A DNA stretch of 64,000 nucleotides from Adhaeribacter terrigena (GTDB lineage: Bacteria; Bacteroidota; Bacteroidia; Cytophagales; Hymenobacteraceae), in contig NZ_JAEHFX010000001.1 of the NCBI RefSeq assembly GCF_016623615.1, positions 372,001 to 436,000 on the forward strand, given 5' to 3'. Position 1 is the first letter of the stretch, and each line of letters starts with the position of its first letter. A program made the position numbers and the translations under genes. The notes under the pieces were generated by a model. The model saw nothing but the letters and a program-made list of their open reading frames with translations, did not search any database and was not told the DNA's origin. Shown one piece after another: positions 54,329 through 63,800 of the stretch.

Positions 54329-54656
54329 GTCGCTTCATTTTGTGAACACTTGTTTAAAATTTTCATGAACCTCTTTAACGGTTGCTCTAAAAATATGGTT
54401 GAACGAAGTTGGTATGGTACAATTTATATACACAATGCTTTTTCAGAGCATTTAATACGAAAACGCTATGTTTCAGGGCTTTAAAACTGCTTTCCGTAGC
54501 TCTAATAAAATTTAGGAATTTTTATAATATTCTTTGTAAAATACAATTAAATTTAACCGCTATCCGGATTTTTGGTATTATTATTCTCCTGAAAAACATT
54601 CACAATTAATTTTGTACCGAAGTAAAGTGCAAAAACAGGGCAGAAGCTTTAAAACA
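54329..54656. other. AT-rich gap with one 29-nt element
   Basis: About 330 AT-rich bases between the 3D-domain gene start and the next repeat. A plus-strand 29-nt element lies at 54460-54488 (core CGCTATG, end AAAACT). No frame or RNA seen. Confidence 0.5.
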
Positions 54657-54695
54657 TCGGGCGATAAAACGCTATGGTTTTACCGCCCGAAACTA
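54657..54695 (+). repeat. 29-nt element embedded in a 14-bp-arm hairpin
   Basis: The element is at 54667-54695. Outer arms TCGGGCG/CGCCCGA (54657-54663 and 54684-54690) extend its inner TAAAAC/GTTTTA arms, with one mismatch, to a 14-bp stem with GCTATG as loop. It lies after the stop of the ABC transporter gene, opposite in strand. Confidence 0.85.
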
Positions 54696-54713
54696 ACTTT
54701 TTCTGGCTGATAA

Positions 54714-56573
54714 TTACCGGTAACCTGCCGCCTGCAAATGGAATAATTCCGCGTAGCGGCCACCCTTCCGCAAGAGTTCTTCGTGCGAACCGATCTCTAC
54801 AAATTGCCCGTTCTCGATCACCAGAATGCGGTCGGCCATGCGCACGGTAGAGAAACGGTGGGAGATAAGTACGGCCGTTTTGCCTTTGGTCAGTTCGGCA
54901 AAGCGCTGAAAAACCTCGTGCTCTGCGCGCGCATCCAAAGCTGCCGTAGGTTCATCCAAGATCAGAAGCTGGGCGTCGCGCATGTAAGCCCGGCCAAGTG
55001 CAATTTTCTGCCATTCGCCGCCCGAAAGATCTACGCCTTTTGCAAACCTTCTGCCAATGATCTGGTTATAACCTTCCGGTAGTTTTTTAATAACAGAATC
55101 TGCTAAGCTCAGTTCGGCCGAGGTTTCGATGCGCGGCTGGTTTTCTTTTTCCTCAATGCGCCCCACGGCAATATTATTGCCCGCCGAAAGCTGAAACCGC
55201 ACAAAATCCTGGAATATAACGCCGATCTCTTTGCGCAGTTCCACGGGGTCGTATTCCTTCAGATCGTAACCATCCAGCAAAATCCGGCCTTCGGTAGGGT
55301 CGTATAAACGCGAAAGCAGTTTTACCAACGTGGTTTTTCCGGCGCCGTTTTCACCTACCAAAGCCAGTTTTTCGCCGGCTTTCAGCGTAAAATTCAGGTT
55401 GCGGATGGCCCATTTTTCGGCGTTCCGGTACTTAAAGCCTACATTTTCGAAGGTAAAACCCTGCCTGATCGGTTTCGGGAAAGTCCTTGCCTGGGCGTTT
55501 GGTTTAATGCGCGGCTGCAACTGAAAGAACTCGAAGAAATCCTGCAGGTACAAGGCGCCTTCGGCAATACTCGAAAAACGGTTCAGAATACTTTCTAAAA
55601 GCCCGCGGAGCCGCATAAAAGAGCCGGAAAGGAAGGTCAGATCGCCCAGCGTTAACGTGCCGGTTACAGTTTTATATATTATATATAAGTAGGCGGCGTA
55701 ATAACCTGCACTGCCCAGCGCGGCAAACAGGCTTCCCCAGGCGGCGCGTTTTAAAACCAGCTTTTTATTAGCAAGGTAAAACTGGTCGGAAAGCTGCCGG
55801 AAACGGTCGGTTAAAAAGCCGGAAAGCCCGAATATCTTTACTTCTTTGGCTGTGTCGTCGCTGGCGCCGGTCATGCGCAGGTAATCGAGCTCACGGCGTT
55901 CGGGCGTCCAGCCATGCACCAGCGAGTAACTGCGTTCGTTAAAATGCGATTCGCCCAGAAAAGCCGGGATTACGGCCACTACCAGCAGCAAAATAAGCCA
56001 CGGATTGAACGCAATTAAACCCACCGAAAGGAAAAGCATGGTAATAATATCCTGCGCCTGGCCCAGCACCTGCGTCATTAAAACGGTACGGCTTAAGGTT
56101 TGGCGGCGGGCACGTTCGAGTTTATCGTAAAAGGCTGCATCTTCAAACTGATCGAGGTCTAAGGTGGCGGCGTGCTCCATCAGGTTTATGGAACTCTGGT
56201 TGGCAAACAGATCGCCGAGCAAACTATCCAGTAAGGCTGTGGCGCGGTTCAGCAGATCGGAAATAATGGCCAGACCAAACTCCAGCCCGATAAGCATAAA
56301 AAGATAATTCAGTTCCAGGTTTTCCGGCGTTTTGGCCAGGCGCACCACTTCGTCTATGATCAGTTTGCCAATGTAGAGCGTAGCCAGCGGAATTGCCGCC
56401 CGGATAATGCGCAGCATCATGTTGGTAAAAGCCATGCCGGGGCTAGTATGCCAGATCAGTTTCAGGAAGCCCGGCAGGTTTTTGAGCGCCGAAACCCGTT
56501 CCTTTAAACTAAGCGGGGGTTTATCCTGGTTGCGTTTGGCGCGGTTAGCAAAAAGATCGGAAAAAAAAGCCAT
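54714..56573 (-). CDS. ABC transporter, membrane domain fused to ATPase
   Basis: 619 residues from ATG 56573 (an upstream TTG would add 12 residues). Six membrane helices in the N-terminal half (FTNMMLRIIRAAIPLATLYI; FMLIGLEFGLAIISDLL; TMLFLSVGLIAFNPWLILLL), then the ATPase with Walker A GENGAGKTT, signature LSGGEWQKIALGRA and Walker B LLILDEPTAALDA. It forms a homodimeric half-transporter of the exporter type (MsbA/LmrA-like); the substrate cannot be told. Inner membrane. It appears monocistronic. Confidence 0.92.
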   Translation of the reverse strand: MAFFSDLFANRAKRNQDKPPLSLKERVSALKNLPGFLKLIWHTSPGMAFTNMMLRIIRAAIPLATLYIGKLIIDEVVRLAKTPENLELNYLFMLIGLEFGLAIISDLLNRATALLDSLLGDLFANQSSINLMEHAATLDLDQFEDAAFYDKLERARRQTLSRTVLMTQVLGQAQDIITMLFLSVGLIAFNPWLILLLVVAVIPAFLGESHFNERSYSLVHGWTPERRELDYLRMTGASDDTAKEVKIFGLSGFLTDRFRQLSDQFYLANKKLVLKRAAWGSLFAALGSAGYYAAYLYIIYKTVTGTLTLGDLTFLSGSFMRLRGLLESILNRFSSIAEGALYLQDFFEFFQLQPRIKPNAQARTFPKPIRQGFTFENVGFKYRNAEKWAIRNLNFTLKAGEKLALVGENGAGKTTLVKLLSRLYDPTEGRILLDGYDLKEYDPVELRKEIGVIFQDFVRFQLSAGNNIAVGRIEEKENQPRIETSAELSLADSVIKKLPEGYNQIIGRRFAKGVDLSGGEWQKIALGRAYMRDAQLLILDEPTAALDARAEHEVFQRFAELTKGKTAVLISHRFSTVRMADRILVIENGQFVEIGSHEELLRKGGRYAELFHLQAAGYR

Positions 56574-56633
56574 AATGAAAAGTTGAACTAAAGCAGATAC
56601 GCAAAACAAATATCAGGCGGCAATTTCAACCCG

Positions 56634-56662
56634 ACTTTTTGACGCATTTTGCCTGGCGTTTT
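56634..56662 (-). repeat. Diverged 29-nt element upstream of the ABC transporter gene
   Basis: Keeps AAAACG and AAAAAGT ends at exact spacing but the core is GCCAGG. It lies 60 bases before the start codon at 56573, minus strand. Confidence 0.55.
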
Positions 56663-56670
56663 CCGCTAAA

Positions 56671-56706
56671 AAAAAACTCCGGCGCTTTTGGGGCCCGGAG
56701 TTTTTT
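56671..56706 (-). terminator. Terminator of the 461-aa repeat protein gene
   Basis: Stem AAAAACTCCGG(G)/(G)CCCGGAGTTTTTT with T run, about 90 bases after the stop at 56796. Confidence 0.85.
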
Positions 56707-56795
56707 GGAGGAAGTATTTTGTTGACAGGAATGCTGACGTTACCCGAAATGCTAACAGTTCATTTTAAATTCTTCACCGAATCATTTTCGGAAAA

Positions 56796-58181
56796 CTAAT
56801 AACGGCTGTTCCAGGAAGGTTCGAGCACGTTCAGTTTCAGGATCCAGAAATCTTTATAACCCAGTGAGTTATTCTCTTTGTGGCCACTGCGTGGTGAATC
56901 GGAAACCCCGCCGAGTACATAGCCGCCGTCAGCAGTTTGTTGCAGCGCGTATAAAGCATCTTCTTCGGCGCCGCCGTAGGTTTCATCCCAGAGTTTATTG
57001 CCGCGGGCATCGGTTTTTACAATCCAGAAATCAGTTTTCCCTTTGCCGTCGTGGGTTTTGTCGGCACCTTTGGGAGAAGTAGAAATACCGCCTAAAAGAA
57101 AACCACCGTCGGAAGTAACTTCTATGGCCGAAAGGTAATCGAAATTTTTGCCGCCGAAGGTTCTATCCCATTTCTTCTGACCCTGAGCATCCAGTTTTAC
57201 GACCCAGTAATCGCCTTTTCCGTGGTTAGGCTGGCTTTTATCGCCGTTTCGGCCCGAATTAGATACGCCGCCAACAATGCAGCCGCCATCCAGGGTAGGT
57301 TGCAGCGCAGTCAGGTAATCGTCGCGGTGGCCACCATAGGTTTTTTCCCACAGCAGTGTTCCGTTCTCATCGAAATGCGCCACGTGAAATTCATCGCCGG
57401 TGCGGCGTTTGCGGCTTAATTCCGAAGAATGGTTTTTGGCAGAGCCGCCACCTAAAAAGTAGCCGCCATTCGGGGCCTCTTTCAGCACATAAATAGCATC
57501 GGCATCGGCTTCACCAAAAGATTTATCCCAGAGTTTGTTCCCGTTGGCATCCAGTTTCAGAACCCAGTAATCCGGCAGGCCATTCGAAATGGTTTTACTT
57601 CCGCCAATGCCGGAATCGGAGTAGCCGCCCAGCAGAATTCCGCCGTCGGCCGTTAGCTGCAGCGAATAAAGAAAATCGTAGTCGCTGCCGCCGTAGGTTT
57701 TATCCCAGATCTTGTTGCCATTGGCATCCAGGCGAATAATCCAGTAATCGAAGCTGCCAATGTTGGGCTGGCTTTTGTGTTCGTTTCGGTCCGATTTGGA
57801 GCTGCCGCCTAAAATGTAGCCACCATCAGCGGTTTGCACCATTAAATTACAGATGTCCTGTTCGGTGCCGCCAAACGTTTTTTCCCAAATCAGGTTACCG
57901 TTAAAATCGAGTTTAAAAACCCAGAAATCGGTAAGGCCATAGCCGACGCTGGCTTTATCTTTACTCTGGCCCGAGTCGGTAAAGCCGCCGGCCAGATAAC
58001 CGCCATCAGGCGTTTGCTGCAAAAAAGTAAGATCGTCGTTTTTATTACCGCCTAAGGTTTTTTCCCAGAAAACCGTGGGCAACGATTGGGCATTGACGTT
58101 AAAAGTAACAGCAAGCCATAAGCCTAAGCAAATAAAGCTGATCCGGAAACAAGCGAATAGACCCTTATGGGAGATCTTCAT
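56796..58181 (-). CDS. Secreted repeat protein, probably beta-propeller
   Basis: 461 residues from ATG 58181 (a GTG at 58214 is less likely). A signal peptide ends near residue 32 (TFNVNAQ). Seven or so repeats of about 55-60 residues follow. Each has W(D/E)KT(F/Y)GG, DD or DY, then a Q(T/L)(A/P)DGG(Y/C)(I/L)LGG core, SDS(G/P) and DYW(V/I)(V/I)(K/R)LDANG(N/Q)K. This pattern marks a repeat class annotated in Bacteroidota as SBBP- or beta-propeller-like lipoprotein-free surface proteins; no sorting domain is seen at the C-terminus (LEPSWNSRY). Function unknown. Confidence 0.75.
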   Translation of the reverse strand: MKISHKGLFACFRISFICLGLWLAVTFNVNAQSLPTVFWEKTLGGNKNDDLTFLQQTPDGGYLAGGFTDSGQSKDKASVGYGLTDFWVFKLDFNGNLIWEKTFGGTEQDICNLMVQTADGGYILGGSSKSDRNEHKSQPNIGSFDYWIIRLDANGNKIWDKTYGGSDYDFLYSLQLTADGGILLGGYSDSGIGGSKTISNGLPDYWVLKLDANGNKLWDKSFGEADADAIYVLKEAPNGGYFLGGGSAKNHSSELSRKRRTGDEFHVAHFDENGTLLWEKTYGGHRDDYLTALQPTLDGGCIVGGVSNSGRNGDKSQPNHGKGDYWVVKLDAQGQKKWDRTFGGKNFDYLSAIEVTSDGGFLLGGISTSPKGADKTHDGKGKTDFWIVKTDARGNKLWDETYGGAEEDALYALQQTADGGYVLGGVSDSPRSGHKENNSLGYKDFWILKLNVLEPSWNSRY

Positions 58182-58768
58182 TTGAAGTTTGGTCTGTTTA
58201 TGCTGTTTATACACTTCTAGATATAAAGGTTAGTAAGTTATTCTGTAATTGGAGTAAATTTTTTCAGGGAATAGCTATTGTTTATTCACTGCAAATTTAC
58301 CATAACCATTTTTAACAATATAAATACTAAGAGTTTGCAAAGTTAATAAAAAGATTCGTATAATTTTTAGCATGATACAAATAAGTGGTTGGTAATCTGG
58401 CAGATGTTACTGGAAGGCCGTTTTTAATTAAAATATGTTGCGTCTTTCGGGCGGAGTAGTTTGAAGTTTGATGGTTGCAAACATGTTTAAATTTTTGCTT
58501 TTGCAGCCTGAAACGATGCAGACTGGTTTCCGATAATTTTGGTTGAACAAAATGGCCCCCTTACGTGCGATTAAATGCAGATGTCTGCTTTTTGCCCGGA
58601 GCAGCTTAACGCAAACGCAGTTACTGCGCTTAAACCACCAGACCAAAAACAGCCTGAAAGGGTTGCCTGGGCGCATTTACTTTATTTCCGGACTTAGGGT
58701 TTTGAATAAATTTCAATTTGATCTGCTTTTTAAGGCGCATTCACTAGCCAGCTTCCTTCGGTATAAAC
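58182..58768. other. Intergenic region without a convincing gene
   Basis: About 590 bases. 58240-58430 is AT-rich and should contain the promoter of the repeat-protein gene. An 82-codon minus-strand frame (58428-58676) has no recognisable domain and an odd Cys/Arg-rich composition, so it is not called. No repeats. Confidence 0.4.
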
Positions 58769-58804
58769 AAAAAAACTCCGGCAGGTAGCTGCCGGAGTTT
58801 TTTT
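58769..58804 (-). terminator. Terminator of the Dps gene
   Basis: Perfect AAAAACTCCGGCAG/CTGCCGGAGTTTTT stem with T runs, 25 bases after the stop at 58830. Confidence 0.92.
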
Positions 58805-58829
58805 AAAAAAAGAGCTTGCCGCCTGAAAA

Positions 58830-59303
58830 TCAGGATAGATAGGAGCGGAGCATCCAGGCATTTTTTTCGTGAATCTGTTGCAGCTGGGAAATAAAATCGG
58901 CGGTGCTTTTGTCGCTAAAGTTTTCTTCACATTTTTTTACATCTTCGCGCATTTCCCTGATCAGGCTTTCGTGATCGCGAAGCAGGTTGCCTACCATGGT
59001 TTTGGCATCCGGATATTCGCCCGGAAATTCCTGTAAGGTGGCATGTTTGGTAAATTCCTGGTGCGTGCCAATGGCTTTAGACCCTAAAGTGCGGATGCGT
59101 TCGGCAATTTCATCTATAGATTCGGCCATTTGTTCGTATTGCTCCTGGAAAAGCGTATGCAGCTCCTTGAAATCGGTGCTAACTACATTCCAATGATAAT
59201 TACGGGTTTTGGTATACAGTACGTTGGCGTTGGCCAGCACCTTGGTTAAAAGATCTACGCTACCCTTCAGTTGCTCGGGCGTTAAGCCTATATTCAGTTC
59301 CAT
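58830..59303 (-). CDS. dps: Dps-family DNA-protecting ferritin
   Basis: 157 residues from ATG 59303 (an upstream TTG would add ten residues that do not belong to the family). The inter-subunit ferroxidase centre is visible: HWNV, then FKELHTLF and YEQMAESIDEIAERIRTLG supply His, His, Asp and Glu ligands. Dodecamers store iron, use peroxide as oxidant and shield DNA under stress. Cytoplasmic. Monocistronic with its own terminator (58769-58804). Confidence 0.93.
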   Translation of the reverse strand: MELNIGLTPEQLKGSVDLLTKVLANANVLYTKTRNYHWNVVSTDFKELHTLFQEQYEQMAESIDEIAERIRTLGSKAIGTHQEFTKHATLQEFPGEYPDAKTMVGNLLRDHESLIREMREDVKKCEENFSDKSTADFISQLQQIHEKNAWMLRSYLS

Positions 59304-59409
59304 AGTTTTGGGGTTAGAGTTTTTCGTTTTCAACAGATACTGTTTTTAGCGCCGCGAGTTGCAGGCAATCCGGAAAAACTGTTGGTTTTTAAAATTCCGC
59401 CGAAACGAT

Positions 59410-59486
59410 AAAACGCTATGCTTTTGGTCCCAAAAAGTAAGAGCAGAATAAACTACTGAAACGGTAGGAAAAACAGCTGAAAAAGT
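59410..59486 (+). repeat. Two 29-nt elements
   Basis: Plus-strand copies at 59410-59438 and 59458-59486. They lie between the Dps start and the next gene's end and point into the terminator at 59517. Confidence 0.8.
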
Positions 59487-59516
59487 GCCAGGTAATAAAT
59501 AAAAAGCGGAATAAAT

Positions 59517-59546
59517 AAAAAACCTGACCGTTGCAGATCAGGTTTT
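59517..59546 (-). terminator. Terminator after the STAS/SpoIIAA-like gene
   Basis: Stem AAAACCTGA/TCAGGTTTT, 10 bases after the stop at 59556, T run on the minus strand. Confidence 0.85.
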
Positions 59547-59555
59547 AAATTATAC

Positions 59556-59969
59556 TTAGTTTTCGTTCAGCCAGGCGGAAGCCGTTTCTTCATCGGTAAA
59601 GACCATGGCCTGCAAAAAAGGCGTCTGGGTTTTAAAGACTTCGGTAAAAACAGGCCCGCTGGAAAATCTTGGCGAAAGTACCCAGGCAAAAGAAGTACAG
59701 CCTAAAATAAACAAGCGCGGAAACCAGTTTTTAATGGCCCAAACCGGCGCTTCCTGCCACGAAAGATAAAAATTCTCGTTTATGTTCAATATCTTCCGGC
59801 AGTTTTCTTTTCTTAAAGCCGCTTCAATTTCTTTAGTAAAAACAAGTGCACTTTCTTTGGAGTGATTTCCCGTCCAGGTAACGCAGATCCAGTCGTTCTC
59901 CGCATCGTAATCTATGGTAACGGCCGGCGTAATGGTCAGCAAGTCAACATCATTTATTTGTACTTCCAT
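59556..59969 (-). CDS. STAS/SpoIIAA-like protein
   Basis: 137 residues from ATG 59969 (a further in-frame start would add 12 residues of no similarity). The alternating beta-alpha pattern (ITPAVTIDYDAENDWICVTW; RKILNINENF; WVLSPRF; FTDEETASAWL) matches small single-domain proteins of Bacteroidota that resemble STAS/SpoIIAA or Sec14-like domains, but the phosphorylatable serine cannot be placed with certainty. Cytoplasmic, function unknown. Monocistronic. Confidence 0.6.
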   Translation of the reverse strand: MEVQINDVDLLTITPAVTIDYDAENDWICVTWTGNHSKESALVFTKEIEAALRKENCRKILNINENFYLSWQEAPVWAIKNWFPRLFILGCTSFAWVLSPRFSSGPVFTEVFKTQTPFLQAMVFTDEETASAWLNEN

Positions 59970-60199
59970 ATCTTTCTTTAAACATCCCCGCCCAAGATAA
60001 GGCAAAATCAGATTAAACTTACCTGTCAGTTTGCCCTTTAGTAAACGAAGTTAGCAATTTTGCATGATAAATTAAAGATATTATTGATTAAATAATATTG
60101 CGCCTATAATTTTTGCTGTATAGATTTCCCCTAAACTTAACAGAGAAGTGCTTTTCTAAAGGGTAACTTTCCTAAAGGGTAACCAGATATGCCATAAAC

Positions 60200-60230
60200 A
60201 AAAAAACCTGATCGTTTCTGATCAGGTTTT
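60200..60230 (-). terminator. Terminator of tRNA-Ala
   Basis: Stem AAAACCTGATC/GATCAGGTTTT with T run on the minus strand, two bases after the tRNA 3' end. Confidence 0.9.
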
Positions 60231-60232
60231 CG

Positions 60233-60309
<77 letters not shown>

Positions 60310-60363
60310 TTTTAAGAACACAATTACGAACCGTTGATCTTCCCGAAGGCTTTCGGGACACTC

Positions 60364-60384
60364 AGCCAGCTGAGCTAATCCCCC
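60364..60384 (-). pseudogene. Truncated duplicate of the tRNA-Ala 5' end
   Basis: 21 bases identical to the first 21 of tRNA-Ala (acceptor 5' strand and most of the D arm); the rest of the tRNA is missing. Next to it 60341-60357 forms a small hairpin (CCCGAAGG/CTTTCGGG). It looks like a recombination or deletion scar of a second tRNA copy or of an element integrated at the tRNA. Confidence 0.8.
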
Positions 60385-60466
60385 GTTTGGTTATTGTGTT
60401 GCAAAACTAATACAAATTTTAAAAGCTTCAAATATTTAAGCTGATTTTTTTGAAATTTATGACAAT

Positions 60467-60497
60467 AAAAAAGACAGCTGGTAGGCTGCCTTTTTTA
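60467..60497 (-). terminator. Terminator of the TonB-dependent receptor gene
   Basis: Stem AAAAAAGaCAGC/GCTGcCTTTTTT, about 15 bases after the stop codon, T run on the minus strand. Confidence 0.85.
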
Positions 60498-60513
60498 TTG
60501 ATTTGGTTATCTG

Positions 60514-63500
60514 TTAGTTAAAGATATAGCGGATGCCGAACTGCCCCTGCCATCTGGAGCCAAAAGTGTTTTCGTCCCAAACGCTGGTCTTTGGCTTGCT
60601 GAAAGTAAAGGTTGGCAAACCGGTATTTGCCTGACGCCCTGCGTAGGTAACCAGCTCGTAAGCGGCGTTGGCTACCGTATAATTTCTGCCCCAGTCTTTA
60701 TTCAGTAAGTTTCCGAGGTTGAATACATCGAAGGTAACCTGCAGGGTGTGCTTTTTACCGTTTGCATTGATGTAGAAATCCTGGCCTAAACGTAAGTCTA
60801 ACTGGTTTGTCCAGGGCATGCGGGCGCCGTTCCGTTCTGAATATTTACCGCGGCGCTCTTTCAGGTAATCGTCGTTTTCAATAAAGTCGTTCAGGTCGTT
60901 CCACATTTGTTCGGCGCTTACGGTACTGTTACCAACCAGGACAATTTCGTCGCGGTTGCGCGGTACGTAAAGCAGGTCGTTCGCATTGTTGCCATCGTTA
61001 TTCAAGTCGTTGCGGTATAAATACGTGAACGGCGTGCCGGATTGGCCCTGGTAGAATAAGGAAACTGAAGTACCGAAGTTGTCGCCGTATTTTATAGTAT
61101 AACCGCCGGTGGCAATGATCCGGTGGCGGATATCGAAACGGGAGTAAGACAATTCCGGATCGTTCGGGTTATTTACGATCTGGTTGAACTGCCAGTTAGA
61201 ACGGGCCGTACTGCTGGCGCCACTGTTCAGGTCTTTCGATTCGCCGTAAGTATACGCTACCATGGTGTTGATGCCGTTGGTAAAGGTTTTCTGCAATTGT
61301 CCGGTTACAGTATAGGTGTAGCCTTTCTTGGCATTGTCAAGCAGAATTACGTTCGTAAAATCGCGGCTGATTTTGCGGTCGTTGCTCGAAGCGGCATAAA
61401 CCGGTCGGTTGTCCGGGCCTGGCAAGGTGCCTACCGGGTCTTTCAGGTTTATATCTTTATAAACAATGTCGTTCAGCGTTTTAGAATATATACCTTCTAC
61501 CGTAGCAATTATGCCCAGCGGTAATTCATAATCGGCAGCCAGGTTGGAGCGGAACGTTTGCGGGATCTTGAAATCTTCGCTTACCAGGTTTATCTCCGAA
61601 GTAGTACCGGCGGTGCCAATGGTAGATTGTAGTGCCGGGTTTGGTTCGAAACGCGGGTTGCTGGAATTGAATATAGAGTTAAAAGTAATTCCGTTATTGG
61701 TGAATTGGTTCGAAAGCCAAACAAATGGCACGCGGCCCGTGAAAATTCCGGTACCGCCACGAACCTGTAAGGTTTTGTCGCCACGAACATCCCAGTTAAA
61801 GCCGGCACGCGGCGCAAACAGCAATTCGCCGCTTGGAGTAGCATCGGTGCGCAGGTTCGTATACTGCGGATAGCTGTCAAAAACGGTTTCCACTTTTTCG
61901 TTACGAGCCGGCTGATCGGGTAATACCGGAACATCGAGGCGCAAACCTAAAGTCAGGCGCAATCTGTCGGTGGCATTGTATTCATCCTGAATGTAAGCGC
62001 CTAACTGCATGGCATCAAATTCAGCAGATGGCCGGTCATTGCCCGGTACAGCAGAATAGGTTGCTTCTGCCTGCCTTGGTTTGCCCGCAAAGAAGTTTTT
62101 AAAGCTGGAGAATTGGTAATAGCCGTTGCTGTTGTTTATGAACAGGTTGCGGAAGCTGAAGAATTCGTTATGCGTTCCGATGGTAAACGTATGCTTGCCT
62201 TTAAAAATGGTCAGGTTATCGGTAAATTCAATAATGTCCTGATCCAGTTCGTTCGCTGCAGAGCTGCGCTCGCTGCCGGCCACCACGTTGCCATTGCCAC
62301 CATTGCTGTAATTGATCTGCATCTGCGGGAAAAGGCTGCCTAAGGTTTCGCGGAAATCGCGGATGCGGGAATACCCTACAATTAAGTTGTTGGAATACGT
62401 TGCTGAGAAATTGCTTCTTAATTCGGCTACGGTGCTGTTGGTAGTGCTGTTGAATTTATAAGCGTTGTTTCCGAAACGGAAGTTGTTGGAGAAACGGGTT
62501 ATATTATCGTCGAATGCATCTACGAAGTTGTGGCGCAGCGTTAACTGGTGTTTGGCATTGATGTTCCAGTCTAAACGGGCGAATAATTTATTGCTTTCCG
62601 TTAAGCGGTCAATGTTTCCGAAAGAGCCGGCATCGTAACCATAATTGTTTTTCAGGAAATCGTAAACCAGTTGCACGCTGTCAGCCGGCACAATAGAAGT
62701 AGAAGAGCCCAGGTTATTTTGCAGCGGCTCGCTGCGCCGGGTTACTTCCCCGTTCAGGAAAAAGAATAGTTTATCTTTCAGGATCGGACCGCCAATGCGG
62801 AAACCAGCCTGGTAATCTTTAAAGTCCGCAGCTTTGGTGCGGGTTACGTCTACGCTTTTGCCAACGGTGTTTTCGTTGCGCAAGAAACCAAAAACAGAAC
62901 CTTCAAAGTTGTTGGAACCGCTCCGGGTTACGGCATTTATGCCGCCGCCGGTAAAGTTGCCCATTTTTACGTCGTAAGGCGCCACTACTACCTGTATCTG
63001 TTCAATGGCATCGAGGGAAATGGGTTGCGTGCCTGCCTGACCGCCCGGCGTACCGCTGCCGGCCAAACCAAAAACATCGTTGTTTACCGCGCCATCTATG
63101 GTAATATTGTTGTAGCGGTTATTAGCACCACCAACCGAAGTTCCGCCGGAAGTGTTGGAGGCCTGTGGCGTTAAACGGGTGAAATCGGATAAGCCCCGGC
63201 TCAGAGTTGGCAAACGTTCCAGTTGTTCTCTTGAAATGTTGGTGGCTGCGCCGGTGCGGTCAGGGTTTATCACATTGTCGCGGCGGGTAGAGATCTCCAC
63301 TTCACCCAGACCAATGCTGCCGCTGGTAATGGCAAAATCAAGTTTCACCGATTGCCCTAAACTAAGGAAAATATTTTCGCGGATTTGCTCCTGAAAACCT
63401 ATATAGCTCGTTTTTACGGTGTAAGGGCCACCCACACGCATATTCTGAATGTTGTAGCGGCCATCGGTATTGGTAGTAGCCACGTACTGGGTATTGGTAG

Positions 63501-63657
63501 GATTGTGAAGCGCAATGATTGTGGCACCCGGCAGGGGAGAACCACTTTCATCGCTTACAAGGCCGTTCAAAGAAGCCGTTGTACTTTGTGCCCAACTTAA
63601 ATGCATTGGCAAAACCAAGGCAACCAGCAGGAACATTTTCTGGTAGATTTTTTTCAT
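60514..63657 (-). CDS. Oar-like TonB-dependent outer-membrane receptor
   Basis: 1047 residues from ATG 63657 (a longer frame to 63696 would put residues ahead of the signal peptide). The signal peptide ends MHLSWAQ (about residue 24). A carboxypeptidase-regulatory-like domain follows (LNGLVSDESGSPLPGATI, residues about 30-110), then a plug (RTGAATNISREQLERLPTLS and TIDGAVNNDVFG) and a large beta-barrel (KHTFTIGTHNEFFSF; FGTSVSLFYQGQSGTPFTYL) ending FGIRYIFN. This order is typical of Oar-like TonB-dependent proteins; no SusD partner is present, so it is not a Sus glycan system. The ligand is unknown. Confidence 0.9.
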   Translation of the reverse strand: MKKIYQKMFLLVALVLPMHLSWAQSTTASLNGLVSDESGSPLPGATIIALHNPTNTQYVATTNTDGRYNIQNMRVGGPYTVKTSYIGFQEQIRENIFLSLGQSVKLDFAITSGSIGLGEVEISTRRDNVINPDRTGAATNISREQLERLPTLSRGLSDFTRLTPQASNTSGGTSVGGANNRYNNITIDGAVNNDVFGLAGSGTPGGQAGTQPISLDAIEQIQVVVAPYDVKMGNFTGGGINAVTRSGSNNFEGSVFGFLRNENTVGKSVDVTRTKAADFKDYQAGFRIGGPILKDKLFFFLNGEVTRRSEPLQNNLGSSTSIVPADSVQLVYDFLKNNYGYDAGSFGNIDRLTESNKLFARLDWNINAKHQLTLRHNFVDAFDDNITRFSNNFRFGNNAYKFNSTTNSTVAELRSNFSATYSNNLIVGYSRIRDFRETLGSLFPQMQINYSNGGNGNVVAGSERSSAANELDQDIIEFTDNLTIFKGKHTFTIGTHNEFFSFRNLFINNSNGYYQFSSFKNFFAGKPRQAEATYSAVPGNDRPSAEFDAMQLGAYIQDEYNATDRLRLTLGLRLDVPVLPDQPARNEKVETVFDSYPQYTNLRTDATPSGELLFAPRAGFNWDVRGDKTLQVRGGTGIFTGRVPFVWLSNQFTNNGITFNSIFNSSNPRFEPNPALQSTIGTAGTTSEINLVSEDFKIPQTFRSNLAADYELPLGIIATVEGIYSKTLNDIVYKDINLKDPVGTLPGPDNRPVYAASSNDRKISRDFTNVILLDNAKKGYTYTVTGQLQKTFTNGINTMVAYTYGESKDLNSGASSTARSNWQFNQIVNNPNDPELSYSRFDIRHRIIATGGYTIKYGDNFGTSVSLFYQGQSGTPFTYLYRNDLNNDGNNANDLLYVPRNRDEIVLVGNSTVSAEQMWNDLNDFIENDDYLKERRGKYSERNGARMPWTNQLDLRLGQDFYINANGKKHTLQVTFDVFNLGNLLNKDWGRNYTVANAAYELVTYAGRQANTGLPTFTFSKPKTSVWDENTFGSRWQGQFGIRYIFN

Positions 63658-63800
63658 GATAGGGGTTGAGAATTTGCACAAAGGTAATACGGCCACCCCG
63701 GAAGAATGCTAAGCCCGGATTAAGAAAATGTTAAATTTGGTGAAGGAATTTTTAGTCTGGAAATAAATTGATAATGCAAACCGCTGCAGTCAGGAAAGCG

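Noticed and set aside
58428-58676. 82-codon minus-strand frame
   Set aside because: Cys/Arg-rich, no domain, no terminator or operon context; probably chance.
60514-63657. A polysaccharide-utilisation (SusCD) system
   Set aside because: No SusD-like gene or glycan enzymes next to the receptor, and its domain order is Oar-like.
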